Assembly: GCA_965279115.1 (NCBI GenBank)
Contig: OZ257137.1
Coordinates: forward strand, 620,001-684,000
Direction of reading: 5' to 3'
Origin: JAEUOS01 sp965279115
GTDB taxonomy: Bacteria > Pseudomonadota > Gammaproteobacteria > Burkholderiales > JAEUOS01
Length of the DNA stretch: 64,000 bases
Shown: piece by piece, positions 41,896 through 50,842 of the stretch
How the letters are laid out: every line of letters starts with the position of its first letter
Position numbering within the stretch: the first letter of the stretch is position 1
Made by a program: the position numbers and the translations under genes
Notes under the pieces: generated by a model
What the model saw: the letters and a program-made list of their open reading frames with translations, nothing else
What the model was told of the DNA's origin: nothing
The model's database searches: none

Positions 41896-43329
41896 TCAGG
41901 CGTGGGCCAGTCCCTGGCCGGAGGGCTGCACCACCGGTGCATCCACGCTCTTGCCCTGGCCGATGGTCTTGATCACGTTGTAGAGCATCACGAACATGCC
42001 GGATAGGTAGAGCGTTCCGCCGACCAGCCGGATGAGGTAGTACGGGAAGGTCGCCTTGACGCTCTCTACGAAGGTGTAGGTCAGCGTGCCGTCGGCGTTC
42101 ACCGCGCGCCACATCAGGCCCTGCATCACGCCGGCGATCCACATGGCGGCGATGTAGAGCACGATGCCCACGGTGGCGATCCAGAAGTGCAGTTCGATCA
42201 GCTTGGTGCTGTACATCTCCTTCAAGCCGAAGATCTTCGGAATCAGGAAGTAGACCGACCCCATCGACACCAGACCGACCCAGCCCAGGGCGCCGGAATG
42301 CACGTGGCCCACGGTCCAGTCGGTGTAGTGCGACAGCGCGTTGACGGTCTTGATCGACATCATCGGGCCTTCGAAGGTGCTCATGCCGTAGAACGACAGC
42401 GAGACGATGAGGAACTTGAGCACCGGGTCGGAGCGCAGTTTGTGCCAGGCGCCCGACAGGGTCATGATGCCGTTGATCATGCCGCCCCAGGAGGGTGCGA
42501 GCAGCACCAGGGAGAAGATCATCCCGATCGATTGCGCCCAGTCGGGCAGGGCGGTGTAGTGCAGATGGTGCGGGCCCGCCCACATGTAGGTGAAGATCAG
42601 GGCCCAGAAGTGCACGATCGAAAGCCGGTAGGAGTAGATCGGGCGCTCCGCCTGCTTCGGGATGAAGTAGTACATCATGCCAAGGAAGCCGGCCGTGAGG
42701 AAAAAGCCCACCGCGTTGTGGCCGTACCACCACTGCACCATCGCATCCTGCACGCCCGCATAGGCCGAGTACGATTTCCACATCGAGACCGGGATCGCCG
42801 CGCTGTTGACGATGTGCAGCAGGGCCACGGTCAGGATGAAGGCGCCGAAGAACCAGTTCGCAACATAGATGTGCGAAACCCGGCGTTTCATGATGGTGCC
42901 GAAAAACACCACCGCGTAGGACACCCACACCACGGCGATCAGGATATCGATCGGCCATTCAAGCTCGGCGTATTCCTTGCCGGAAGTGATACCCAATGGC
43001 AGCGTGATGGCTGCCGAAAGGATGATGAGTTGCCAGCCCCAGAAAGTGAACCCGGCCAGTGCTGGCGCGAACAGGGTGGTATGGCAGGTGCGCTGCACCA
43101 CGTAATAGGACGTGGCGAAAAGAGCGCATCCGCCGAATGCGAAGATCACCGCATTGGTGTGCAATGGCCGCAGGCGCCCGTAGGTCAGCCATGGAATGTC
43201 AAAATTGAGCTCCGGAAAGGCCAGCTGGGCGGCGATGATCACCCCCACCAGCATGCCCACGATTCCCCAGATCACGGTCATGACGGCGAATTGCCGGACG
43301 ACCCTGTAGTTATATGTGTTTTGCGACAT
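41896..43329 (-). CDS. ccoN: cbb3 oxidase catalytic subunit I
   Basis: 477 residues with about twelve membrane helices. Conserved His sites are visible: HTNAVIFAFGG (low-spin heme), WYGHNAVGFF, the CuB pair in WAGPHHLHYTALP, and VGHVHSGALGW near the high-spin heme. First gene of ccoNOQPG, preceded by an FNR site and TAAAGT -10. High-affinity terminal oxidase reducing oxygen at low tension. Confidence 0.97.
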   Translation of the reverse strand: MSQNTYNYRVVRQFAVMTVIWGIVGMLVGVIIAAQLAFPELNFDIPWLTYGRLRPLHTNAVIFAFGGCALFATSYYVVQRTCHTTLFAPALAGFTFWGWQLIILSAAITLPLGITSGKEYAELEWPIDILIAVVWVSYAVVFFGTIMKRRVSHIYVANWFFGAFILTVALLHIVNSAAIPVSMWKSYSAYAGVQDAMVQWWYGHNAVGFFLTAGFLGMMYYFIPKQAERPIYSYRLSIVHFWALIFTYMWAGPHHLHYTALPDWAQSIGMIFSLVLLAPSWGGMINGIMTLSGAWHKLRSDPVLKFLIVSLSFYGMSTFEGPMMSIKTVNALSHYTDWTVGHVHSGALGWVGLVSMGSVYFLIPKIFGLKEMYSTKLIELHFWIATVGIVLYIAAMWIAGVMQGLMWRAVNADGTLTYTFVESVKATFPYYLIRLVGGTLYLSGMFVMLYNVIKTIGQGKSVDAPVVQPSGQGLAHA

Positions 43330-43387
43330 CGCTCACCCCATCTCGTTTCAGACAAATCAGACTTTAGGGCCGGTGGCGACAACGCGT

Positions 43388-43401
43388 TTGATCCTTGTCA
43401 A
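43388..43401 (-). promoter_or_regulatory. FNR-binding site of the ccoN promoter
   Basis: TTGAT-CCTT-GTCAA. On the minus strand TAAAGT (43361-43366) is the -10 at the spacing of a class II FNR promoter, about 60 bp before the ccoN ATG. The rest of the 202-bp gap to ccoS shows no other gene. Confidence 0.82.
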
Positions 43402-43531
43402 ACGACCCCCTCTTCACAACCCGATCCTGCCGGAAAAATGCCTTCCGCCCGCTTGTAACTGACACCCGGCTGACAATTGCGCCCGATTCAGCCTTTCAGC
43501 ACACGGCGCCAGAGCCGCGGCCGGGTGCAAT

Positions 43532-43672
43532 CTATTGGTCATCCTCGAGGATCTTCTGCCCGGCTCGCTCGACATCATCAAACTGGCCGCTGGAGAGCGA
43601 CCACCAGAAAATTGCCCCGATCAGCAACACCATCACGACCGAGAGGGGTACCAGGAGATACAGGATGTCCAT
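43532..43672 (-). CDS. ccoS: CcoS, small cbb3 assembly protein
   Basis: 46 residues: MDILYLLVPLSVVMVLLIG forms a single membrane helix, followed by IFWWSLSSGQFDDVERAG, the hallmark of CcoS (...FDD.E..). It is needed for heme/CuB insertion into CcoN. ATG 43672 fits, 11 bp after ccoI; the frame runs on upstream inside ccoI but is not meaningful. Confidence 0.92.
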   Translation of the reverse strand: MDILYLLVPLSVVMVLLIGAIFWWSLSSGQFDDVERAGQKILEDDQ

Positions 43673-43683
43673 GGGGCTCGCCT

Positions 43684-45978
43684 TTAGTCCGCCCCGGCCA
43701 GCGCGCCGGCGGCGGGACCGTGTTTGGGTGCCGGCACCGGGGAAACGCCCGACTCGCTGGCACGGGGCATCACACGCAGGGAATTGAGCACCACCACCAC
43801 CGAACTGATGGACATGCCAAGTCCGGCCATCCACGGCGCAAGTTGCCCGGTGGCGGCAAACGGAATCGCTATCAGGTTATAGACGGCCGCCCAGCCGATG
43901 TTCTGCGCCACGATGCGCATGGTGCGACGGGCGGTCTGGATTGCACGGGCCAGGTCGGCCGGGTCGCCGGACATCAGCACCATGTCCGCACGCGTCTGCG
44001 CCAGCGGCGCGCCGCTGCCCAGCGCCATGGACACATCGGCCAGCGCCAGCACCGGCGCATCGTTGATGCCATCGCCCACCATTGCCACAACCGCGCCTTC
44101 GCGCTGCAGGCGGGCCACCAGTTCATGTTTGTCCGCGGGCGACATGCCGGCATGCACCTCATGGATACCCAGTACCTGCGCCGCCACCCGCGCGGCATCC
44201 TGCGTGTCGCCGCTGGCCATGATGACCCGGGCGCCGTCCGCCTCCAGTCCGGCCACCATGGCGCGACCGCCGGTTCGCACACCGTCGCCCAGGAGGATCA
44301 ATGCCGCCCAACCCATCTCATGCCCGAGCGCCGCAACCGTAAACCCGTGACGACCACGCTGCGCTTCCTGAATCGGCAAGCGCCCCGCCAGTTCCGCTAC
44401 GAATTCGACACTCCCCAGTCGAAACCTTCGCCCGTCGACCATTGCTTCCACTCCGCGACCGGGAAACTCGCGCGCATCGGAAACATGACCCGTCGCCAGG
44501 CAGGAGACGTGCGGCGCGCCAGCCATCGCGATGGCCTGCGCTACCGGATGCACCGCCACCCTTTCCATCACGGCAGCAATTGCAAGAACGTCATCGGACG
44601 CAATGTCGCCGAGGACCGCGACTTCCTCCACCTTCATCCGGCCGGTGGTGAGCGTTCCGGTCTTGTCGAAAACGAAATGCGTTGCGCGTGCGAGGGTTTC
44701 AATCGCGTTGCCGCGCACCACCAGCACCCCGCGGCGCGCGAGATTCCCGATCGCCGACGAAAAGGCCACCGGCGCCGCCAGCGACAATGCGCACGGGCAG
44801 GTGACGATCAGCACCGCCACCGCGGCAGGCAACGCGCGGGCGGGGTCAAGGAAATTCCACGCCAGCGCGACACATCCTGCCAATGCGAGGATCGCCCACA
44901 GGAAGGTCGCGGCATGCCGGTCCGCCAGCTGGGTGATCGAAGGTTTGGCGTCGGCCGCGGCATCCACCAGGCGCATCAGGTGGGCCAGCCGGGAATCGCC
45001 TGCAGCCGCGCTTACCCGGACCGTGAGGGGCGCGACCAGGTTGATGGCGCCACCTGTCACCTCGCTGCCGGCGGACTTGCTCACCGGACGGCTTTCCCCG
45101 CTGACCAGCGCCTCGTCGGCAAGGCTTGCGCCGGCCACGACCACGCCGTCAGCCGGCATGGCATTGCCGGCGGCAACCAGGACGATGTCCCCGGGGGCGA
45201 GAATGCCCGCGTCGACCTCCACGGTGGCCGGCGAATCCGGCCATCCCGGGACCAGTGAAGCCTTTGCCGGCTGCATGCGGGCAAGCTCCTCGACCGCGGC
45301 GCCGGCGCGCTGGCGCGCGATACGTTCGAGATATCGCCCGCCGAGAAGGAAGAACACGAACATCGAAACCGAATCGAAATACACCGGGCCGGTGTCGAAG
45401 AACGTGTTCCAGGTGCTGGTGGCGAAAGTGACCAGAAGCCCGAGCGAGGCCGGAACGTCCATGCCGATGCGCCGGCGCGCCAGGGCGCGCAAGGCCCCCA
45501 TGATCATCGGCGCGGCCGAATAGAAAATCACCGGCACGGTGAGGACGAAACTGGCGATGCGCAGGAGCTTCTCGATATCGGCCTCCATCTCGCCGTCGAT
45601 GGCGAGGTAGGCCGGCGTCGCGTACATCATCACCTGCATCATCGAGAATCCGGCAACGAACAGGCGCCACAACGCCATGCGGTGCTCGCGCGAGCGCAGC
45701 GCCGAGGCGCTGACCGCGCTCATCGGCCAGGCACGATAGCCGGCACGCGCGATCGCCGCCACGATGTCCGCCAGCGTCGCCGCGGCGGCATCCCAGCGTA
45801 CCCGTGCCCGGTGCGATACGAGACCGACATCCACAGCGGCCACACCCGCGACGCTGCCTACCTGCATTTCGATGAGCTGCACGCAACTGGCGCAATGGAT
45901 ACCCTCGACCGCGAGAACCGCCTCGGTGAGGGGGGCCGTTGCGGCAACGCCCGCGGCGCCCATGGCCCTAGCCGCCAT
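43684..45978 (-). CDS. ccoI: Copper P1B-type ATPase for cbb3 assembly
   Basis: 764 residues: heavy-metal-associated domain with GIHCASC, membrane helices, CPC motif TCPCALSLA, phosphorylation site DKTGTLTTG and hinge GDGINDAP. CcoI exports copper for CuB maturation. It lacks the N-terminal cysteine-rich domain (CFHCGLP...CCAACLA) usually fused in this family; that domain is on the preceding overlapping frame. Start ATG 45978 overlaps that gene by 11 bp; ATG 45963 is an alternative. Confidence 0.93.
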   Translation of the reverse strand: MAARAMGAAGVAATAPLTEAVLAVEGIHCASCVQLIEMQVGSVAGVAAVDVGLVSHRARVRWDAAAATLADIVAAIARAGYRAWPMSAVSASALRSREHRMALWRLFVAGFSMMQVMMYATPAYLAIDGEMEADIEKLLRIASFVLTVPVIFYSAAPMIMGALRALARRRIGMDVPASLGLLVTFATSTWNTFFDTGPVYFDSVSMFVFFLLGGRYLERIARQRAGAAVEELARMQPAKASLVPGWPDSPATVEVDAGILAPGDIVLVAAGNAMPADGVVVAGASLADEALVSGESRPVSKSAGSEVTGGAINLVAPLTVRVSAAAGDSRLAHLMRLVDAAADAKPSITQLADRHAATFLWAILALAGCVALAWNFLDPARALPAAVAVLIVTCPCALSLAAPVAFSSAIGNLARRGVLVVRGNAIETLARATHFVFDKTGTLTTGRMKVEEVAVLGDIASDDVLAIAAVMERVAVHPVAQAIAMAGAPHVSCLATGHVSDAREFPGRGVEAMVDGRRFRLGSVEFVAELAGRLPIQEAQRGRHGFTVAALGHEMGWAALILLGDGVRTGGRAMVAGLEADGARVIMASGDTQDAARVAAQVLGIHEVHAGMSPADKHELVARLQREGAVVAMVGDGINDAPVLALADVSMALGSGAPLAQTRADMVLMSGDPADLARAIQTARRTMRIVAQNIGWAAVYNLIAIPFAATGQLAPWMAGLGMSISSVVVVLNSLRVMPRASESGVSPVPAPKHGPAAGALAGAD

Positions 45979-46216
45979 CGGTGGGCGTGGCCACCGTACG
46001 CGCGCGATAGTGCGCGGCGAATCCTGCGCCGATGATCATGTCCGCGGCGGCCAGGCAGGCCGCGCAGCACATCGGGCGCCGCTCACCATCGAAAAGCAGC
46101 CAGTCCGCCACCGGGTCGGGCAGCGGCAATCCGCAGTGAAAGCAGGGGGCCGCCCCGGGCGGCGACGACGCGGGCTGGCTTGCGCGAGCACGGTTCAATC
46201 CAAGGCCGAACATCAT
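45968..46216 (-). CDS. Separate N-terminal metal-binding domain of CcoI (split or frameshifted)
   Basis: About 82 residues from ATG 46216: CFHCGLPLPDP and MCCAACLAAADMIIGAGFAAHYRART are the cysteine-rich domain that normally begins FixI/CcoI. It ends in TAG within the first codons of ccoI (ATGGCGGCTAG), one nucleotide out of frame with it. Either a real gene split with translational coupling, a programmed frameshift, or a one-base sequence error in a fused gene. Upstream in-frame starts (46264, 46333) lengthen it without homology. Confidence 0.78.
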   Translation of the reverse strand: MMFGLGLNRARASQPASSPPGAAPCFHCGLPLPDPVADWLLFDGERRPMCCAACLAAADMIIGAGFAAHYRARTVATPTDGG

Positions 46217-46360
46217 GAAGCTCGCGGTGGTTTGGAGTGGCGAATGGGATGAGTGGGGTGGCATGCAGGCGTTTCCGGCGCGGCCTGCCAGGCCACGAAC
46301 CAATCCGGACGGCCATTTCTTGACCGTGGTCACATCCTAGCCATCGGGACAGCGTAGCAT

Positions 46361-46374
46361 TTGACTCAGGTCAA
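46361..46374. promoter_or_regulatory. FNR-like site between ccoI unit and acyl-CoA synthetase gene
   Basis: TTGAC-TCAG-GTCAA, a perfect 5-bp-arm dyad. AATATT (46396-46401) sits at -10 distance for the plus-strand gene and TAGGAT (46334-46339) for the minus-strand ccoI unit, so one site could serve both. Confidence 0.68.
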
Positions 46375-46455
46375 CCGCAAGCAATCGAAACCGGCAATAT
46401 TGATGCCTTGCAACCCTTGTGGCGCAAGGGTCTTAGCCCGTGAAGCAGACATTCC

Positions 46456-49161
46456 ATGGAATCCAGTCACTACCTTGAACCGCTGTTCGCCCCGAAGAGC
46501 GTTGCCGTGGTCGGCGCCGGGCAACGCCCGGGCTCGCTCGCGGCAGCCGTCTTCCGCAACCTGAAGGAAGGCGGATTCAAGGGGCCGGTTCACGCGGTCA
46601 ACCCGAAGTACGACCGGATCGACGGGACGCCATGCCATCCGCGCCTGGACGCCTTGCCCGAACCGGTGGACCTGGCGGTGGTGGTCACGCCCGCCGGAGC
46701 CGTGGTGGACGTGCTGGAGGACGCGGCCAGGGCGGGCATTCACCATGCCCTGGTGCTGACCGCCGGCTTCGGCGAGACCGGCCCGGAAGGCCGCGCGCTC
46801 GAAGCACGGGTGGCCGCCACCGCGCGCGCGCATGGCATTCGCATGATCGGCCCCAACTGCCTGGGCCTGATGCGGCCGGACCGCGGCATGAACGCCACTT
46901 TCGCGCGCCACGGCGCCATTCCCGGGCACATCGCCCTGGTGGCGCAGTCCGGCGCGGTGTGCGCGGCCCTGACCGACTGGGCGCACACGGCCGGCATCGG
47001 CTTTTCGAGCGTGATCTCGATGGGCGCCGGCACCGATCTCGATTTCGGCGAGATCCTCGAATACCTGATGTTCGACGACCAGACCCACAGCATCCTGCTC
47101 TACGTGGAAGGCATACACGACGCCCGCGCCTTCATCGGCGGCCTGCGTTCGGCCGCGCGCACCAAACCCATCGTCGTGCAGAAGGTCGGCCGACATACCG
47201 CCGGTTCACGCGCGGCGATGAGTCATACCGGTGCCCTGGTCGGCAACGACGCGGTGTTCGACGCTGCCCTGCGCCGCTGCGGCGTGGTGCGCGCACGAAC
47301 CTATATGGAGCTCTTCTCCGCCGCCCGCCTGCTGGCTGCGGGCCGGTTGCCACTGGGCAACCGGCTCGCCCTGCTCACCAACGGCGGCGGGCCCGGGGTA
47401 ATGGCCGCCGACTGCGCCGCCGAGCGCAAGGTCGAGCTTGCCACCCTGTCGCCGGATACGCTGGCGGCGCTCGATGCCGCCTTGCCGCCGCATTGGTCGC
47501 ACGGCAATCCGGTCGACATCATCGGCGACGCCACGGCGGAGCGTTTCGCCGCAGCCCTGGGTCCCCTGCTGGCGGACCCGGCCGTGGACGGTGTATTGAC
47601 GCTCTTCTGTCCGCAGATCGTTACCACGGCGCTTTCGGCCGCCAGCGCCATACTCGACCTGGCGAAAAAATCCCACAAGCCGGTACTCACCGCCTGGCTC
47701 GGTGAGGCCGAAGTCCGTGAAGGGCGCGCGGCGATCGAAGCGGCCGGCATGCCAGCGTTCCAGTCCCCGGAATCCGGCGTCATCGGCTTCTCCGCCCTGG
47801 CCGAATACTGGCACGCCCAACAACTGCTTCTCGAGGCGCCGCCGCCGCGTACGGCCAGCGACGGCCCCGACCTCGCTTGCGCCACTGCGCTGGCCGTGCA
47901 GGCCAGTGCGGAACACCGCACTTTGTTGACCGAGCCCGAGTCCAAGCGCCTGCTGGCCGCATTCGGCATTCCGGTACCGCGCACCGAAGTCGCTGCCACC
48001 GCCGTCGAGGCGGCGGCGGCGGCGCGCAGCATCGGCTACCCGGTGGCAATGAAAATCCTCTCGCCCGACATCGCGCACAAGAGCGACGTCAACGGCGTCA
48101 CCCTGAACGTGCGCGACGAGGCCGAACTGAGCCGCGAATTCGACCTGATGGTCAAGCGGGTACATGCTGCGAAGCCACAGGCGCGGATCGACGGTGTCGC
48201 CATGCAACCCATGGTGGACAAGCGCTTCGGGCGGGAGCTGATGATCGGCGTGGCACGCGACGAGGTGTTCGGCCAGGTCATCAGCTTCGGCGCCGGCGGG
48301 GTCGCCGTCGAACTGCTGCGCGACAACGCCATCGGCCTGCCGCCGCTCAACGCACGACTGGCAGGCGAACTCATCGCCCGCACGCGCATCTCCGGCCTAC
48401 TGGGCGCTTATCGGCACATCCCGGCAGCCGACCGCGAAGCCATCATCGACGTGCTGGTCCGGGTGTCGGACATGGTGTGCGCCTGCCCATGGATCAGGGA
48501 AATGGACATCAACCCGCTTTCGGTCGACGCCAATGGTGCGGTCGCGCTTGACGCGCGCGTGGTGATCGACCCGGAGCGCCTGCCGGGGCAGCCGGCCGAC
48601 GGCGCGGCAGCCGCGCACCCGCGCCGCTATGGCCACCTGGCGATCCATCCCTACCCGGGCGAACTGGAGGGCGAAATCACGCTCAACGGCGGCGAGCGCC
48701 TGCGCGTACGTCCGATTCGTCCCGAGGACGCCGCCATGGAACTGGCCTTCGTCGAATGCTTGTCGGACCATTCGCGTTACATGCGCTTCTTCAATCCCAC
48801 CAAGACTCTGGCGCCGCGCCTCCTGGCGCGCCTGACACAGCTCGACTATGAACGCGAAATGGCCTTGATCGCGCTTGACGGTGACGCGATGCGCGGCGTG
48901 GCGCGCTACTCGCCCAAGAGCGACGGCACCACCTGCGAATTCGCCGTCACGGTGTCCGATGACTGGCATGGCCGCGGCCTGGCCACGCTCCTGATGCAGC
49001 GCCTGATCGTCTGCGCCCGCGACGCGGGCTACCAGACCATCTCGGGCACGGTGTTGTCGGACAACCATGACATGCACCGGCTGATGACCCGGCTCGGATT
49101 CAAGGGCAAGCGCAGTCCCGAGGATCCGACGGTCATCGAATTCGCGCAAGCGCTTACCTGA
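46456..49161 (+). CDS. ADP-forming acyl/acetyl-CoA synthetase fused to GNAT acetyltransferase
   Basis: 901 residues. CoA-binding domain (1-130, SVAVVGAGQRPGS), ligase domain, with the phosphorylatable His257 in MSHTGALVGND, ATP-grasp domain (about 480-700, RSIGYPVAMKILSPDIAHKSD), then a GNAT domain (735-895, VSDDWHGRGLATLLMQRL). Known fused proteins of this type (Pat) acetylate lysines, e.g. of acetyl-CoA synthetase; many have lost catalytic His. Here His257 is retained, at the same number as in archaeal ADP-forming synthetases, so real ligase activity is possible. Divergent from ccoI, with a shared FNR site. Confidence 0.9.
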   Translation: MESSHYLEPLFAPKSVAVVGAGQRPGSLAAAVFRNLKEGGFKGPVHAVNPKYDRIDGTPCHPRLDALPEPVDLAVVVTPAGAVVDVLEDAARAGIHHALVLTAGFGETGPEGRALEARVAATARAHGIRMIGPNCLGLMRPDRGMNATFARHGAIPGHIALVAQSGAVCAALTDWAHTAGIGFSSVISMGAGTDLDFGEILEYLMFDDQTHSILLYVEGIHDARAFIGGLRSAARTKPIVVQKVGRHTAGSRAAMSHTGALVGNDAVFDAALRRCGVVRARTYMELFSAARLLAAGRLPLGNRLALLTNGGGPGVMAADCAAERKVELATLSPDTLAALDAALPPHWSHGNPVDIIGDATAERFAAALGPLLADPAVDGVLTLFCPQIVTTALSAASAILDLAKKSHKPVLTAWLGEAEVREGRAAIEAAGMPAFQSPESGVIGFSALAEYWHAQQLLLEAPPPRTASDGPDLACATALAVQASAEHRTLLTEPESKRLLAAFGIPVPRTEVAATAVEAAAAARSIGYPVAMKILSPDIAHKSDVNGVTLNVRDEAELSREFDLMVKRVHAAKPQARIDGVAMQPMVDKRFGRELMIGVARDEVFGQVISFGAGGVAVELLRDNAIGLPPLNARLAGELIARTRISGLLGAYRHIPAADREAIIDVLVRVSDMVCACPWIREMDINPLSVDANGAVALDARVVIDPERLPGQPADGAAAAHPRRYGHLAIHPYPGELEGEITLNGGERLRVRPIRPEDAAMELAFVECLSDHSRYMRFFNPTKTLAPRLLARLTQLDYEREMALIALDGDAMRGVARYSPKSDGTTCEFAVTVSDDWHGRGLATLLMQRLIVCARDAGYQTISGTVLSDNHDMHRLMTRLGFKGKRSPEDPTVIEFAQALT

Positions 49162-49192
49162 CGACTAGCCGGTCCCGCGCTAACATCGCGGC

Positions 49193-49885
49193 ATGAAGAC
49201 CATCGGACTGATCGGCGGCATGAGCTGGGAATCCACCGTTCCCTACTACCGCGTCATCAACGAGACCGTGAAGCAGCGGTTGGGCGGGCTGCACTCCGCG
49301 CGTATCGTGATGGTGAGCGTGGACTTTCACGAGATTGAAATCCTGCAGCGCGAAGGGCGCTGGGACGCGGCAGGCGCGCTGCTGGCGCGTGCGGCGCGCA
49401 CGCTTGAGGGCGCCGGCGCCGACTTCCTGGTACTGGCCACCAACACCATGCACAAGGTGGCCGACACCATCACGGCGGCGGTGACGATCCCGCTGCTGCA
49501 CATCGCCGACCCGACTGCGGATGCGATCACGGCAAGCGGCGTTTCAACCGTCGGCCTCATCGGCACCCGTTTCACCATGGAGCAAGCGTTCTATCGTGAC
49601 CGGCTCGAATCCAGGCACGGCATTCGTGTTCTAGTGCCCGATGCTGCCGACCGCGACCTGGTCCATCAAGTGATCTACGACGAGCTGTGCCTGGGCGTGA
49701 TCAAGCCTGCTTCACGCGACGCCTACCGCGCGGTGATGCAGCGCCTGGTCGACCAGGGGGCGCAGGCCCTGGTCCTGGGTTGCACCGAGATATCGCTGCT
49801 GGTCGGTCCCGGCGACGCCAGCGTTCCGCTATTTGATACCACCGCGCTGCACGCCGTCGCCGCAGCCGAGGCCGCGCTTACTTGA
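49193..49885 (+). CDS. Aspartate/glutamate racemase family, broad-specificity YgeA type
   Basis: 230 residues with N-terminal IGLIGGMSWEST and catalytic positions Thr83 (ATNTMHKV) and Cys197 (LGCTEISLLV). The usual first catalytic Cys is Thr, exactly as in E. coli YgeA (T83/C197), known as a racemase with preference for homoserine and other amino acids. Cytoplasmic, PLP-independent. Starts 31 bp after the synthetase gene; ends with an 8-bp overlap with the convergent nitroreductase gene. Confidence 0.9.
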   Translation: MKTIGLIGGMSWESTVPYYRVINETVKQRLGGLHSARIVMVSVDFHEIEILQREGRWDAAGALLARAARTLEGAGADFLVLATNTMHKVADTITAAVTIPLLHIADPTADAITASGVSTVGLIGTRFTMEQAFYRDRLESRHGIRVLVPDAADRDLVHQVIYDELCLGVIKPASRDAYRAVMQRLVDQGAQALVLGCTEISLLVGPGDASVPLFDTTALHAVAAAEAALT

Positions 49886-50714
49886 GCGCGAAACCCTGCC
49901 CGCGCACATAGGGCCCGAAGCTGTGCCTCTCCGGCACCGCATACTGGCGTGACTTGTCCTCGGACCAACCATAGTTTTCGACCCGCCCGAAGCGTTCCAC
50001 CGCGCGCTGCTTTTCCGGCGCGGTTGGCTCGCGCGCCGCACGCCGCGCATCGTACGCAGCCAGCTCGGCATCGAAATCACTGCCGTCATAGCGATCGGTG
50101 TGGACCGTGATCGAGGGCGGCAGGCGCATCGAAAGCCGTCCACCGTCGGCGGGATGACCGACGCACAGCCCCGCGACCGGAAATACCCCTTGCGGCAAGG
50201 CCAGGAGTTCGCTGGCGCGCTCGACCTCGTTGCGGATCAGGCTGATCGGGCAGCAGCCCAGCCCGAGCGACTCGGCCGCGGTGATGAAGGCCTGCATGAC
50301 GATGCCGGCATCCACTGCCGCGTTCATGAACATGTCCAGCGTGTCGTTGGGGAAGGGCTTGCCGCGCAATTCGGAGATGCGGCGCATGCGCCGGTTGTCA
50401 CCGCAGAACACCAGGAACTCCGGCGCGTTGGCCACCCATGGCATCGAAGGCAGCAGCGCGTTGATCGAGGCGCGCAACGCCGGTTCGCGCACCAGGATGA
50501 TGCTGGCTTGCTGCAGGTCGGACTTGGCCGGCGCCGACAATGCGGCCGCAAGCACGATGTCCATGGTTTCCTGTGCGATGGGCTGGGGCTTGAAGCGGCG
50601 CATCGAGCGGCGCGAAATCATGCCGGCGACAGTGCCTTCAGCCGGCATGTCGTGCCCGGCAGTTGCAGGCAGTCCGAAACGATGTTCGATCAGTTTGGCG
50701 ATGGTCTGGTTCAT
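49878..50714 (-). CDS. Nitroreductase family protein (NfsA/FRP-like)
   Basis: 278 residues; flavin-binding SRRSMRRFKPQP and SAPAKSDLQQASIILV, and a long C-terminal arm (about 180-278) as in NfsA/FRP oxygen-insensitive nitroreductases. FMN-dependent NAD(P)H reductase; substrate unknown (nitro-aromatics, quinones). Divergent from the hydrolase gene at 50843. Confidence 0.86.
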   Translation of the reverse strand: MNQTIAKLIEHRFGLPATAGHDMPAEGTVAGMISRRSMRRFKPQPIAQETMDIVLAAALSAPAKSDLQQASIILVREPALRASINALLPSMPWVANAPEFLVFCGDNRRMRRISELRGKPFPNDTLDMFMNAAVDAGIVMQAFITAAESLGLGCCPISLIRNEVERASELLALPQGVFPVAGLCVGHPADGGRLSMRLPPSITVHTDRYDGSDFDAELAAYDARRAAREPTAPEKQRAVERFGRVENYGWSEDKSRQYAVPERHSFGPYVRGQGFALK

Positions 50715-50842
50715 GCTTGCATACTCCGCTCATGTGTCGCGATGGAAAGCTGCGGCCGACTATATTTGAAAGTCGGCCATCCGTCTCGGCTAAGATTCAA
50801 GCGCTCCCCCTTCCGTTCCATAAACAACCCACAGGATCCCGC

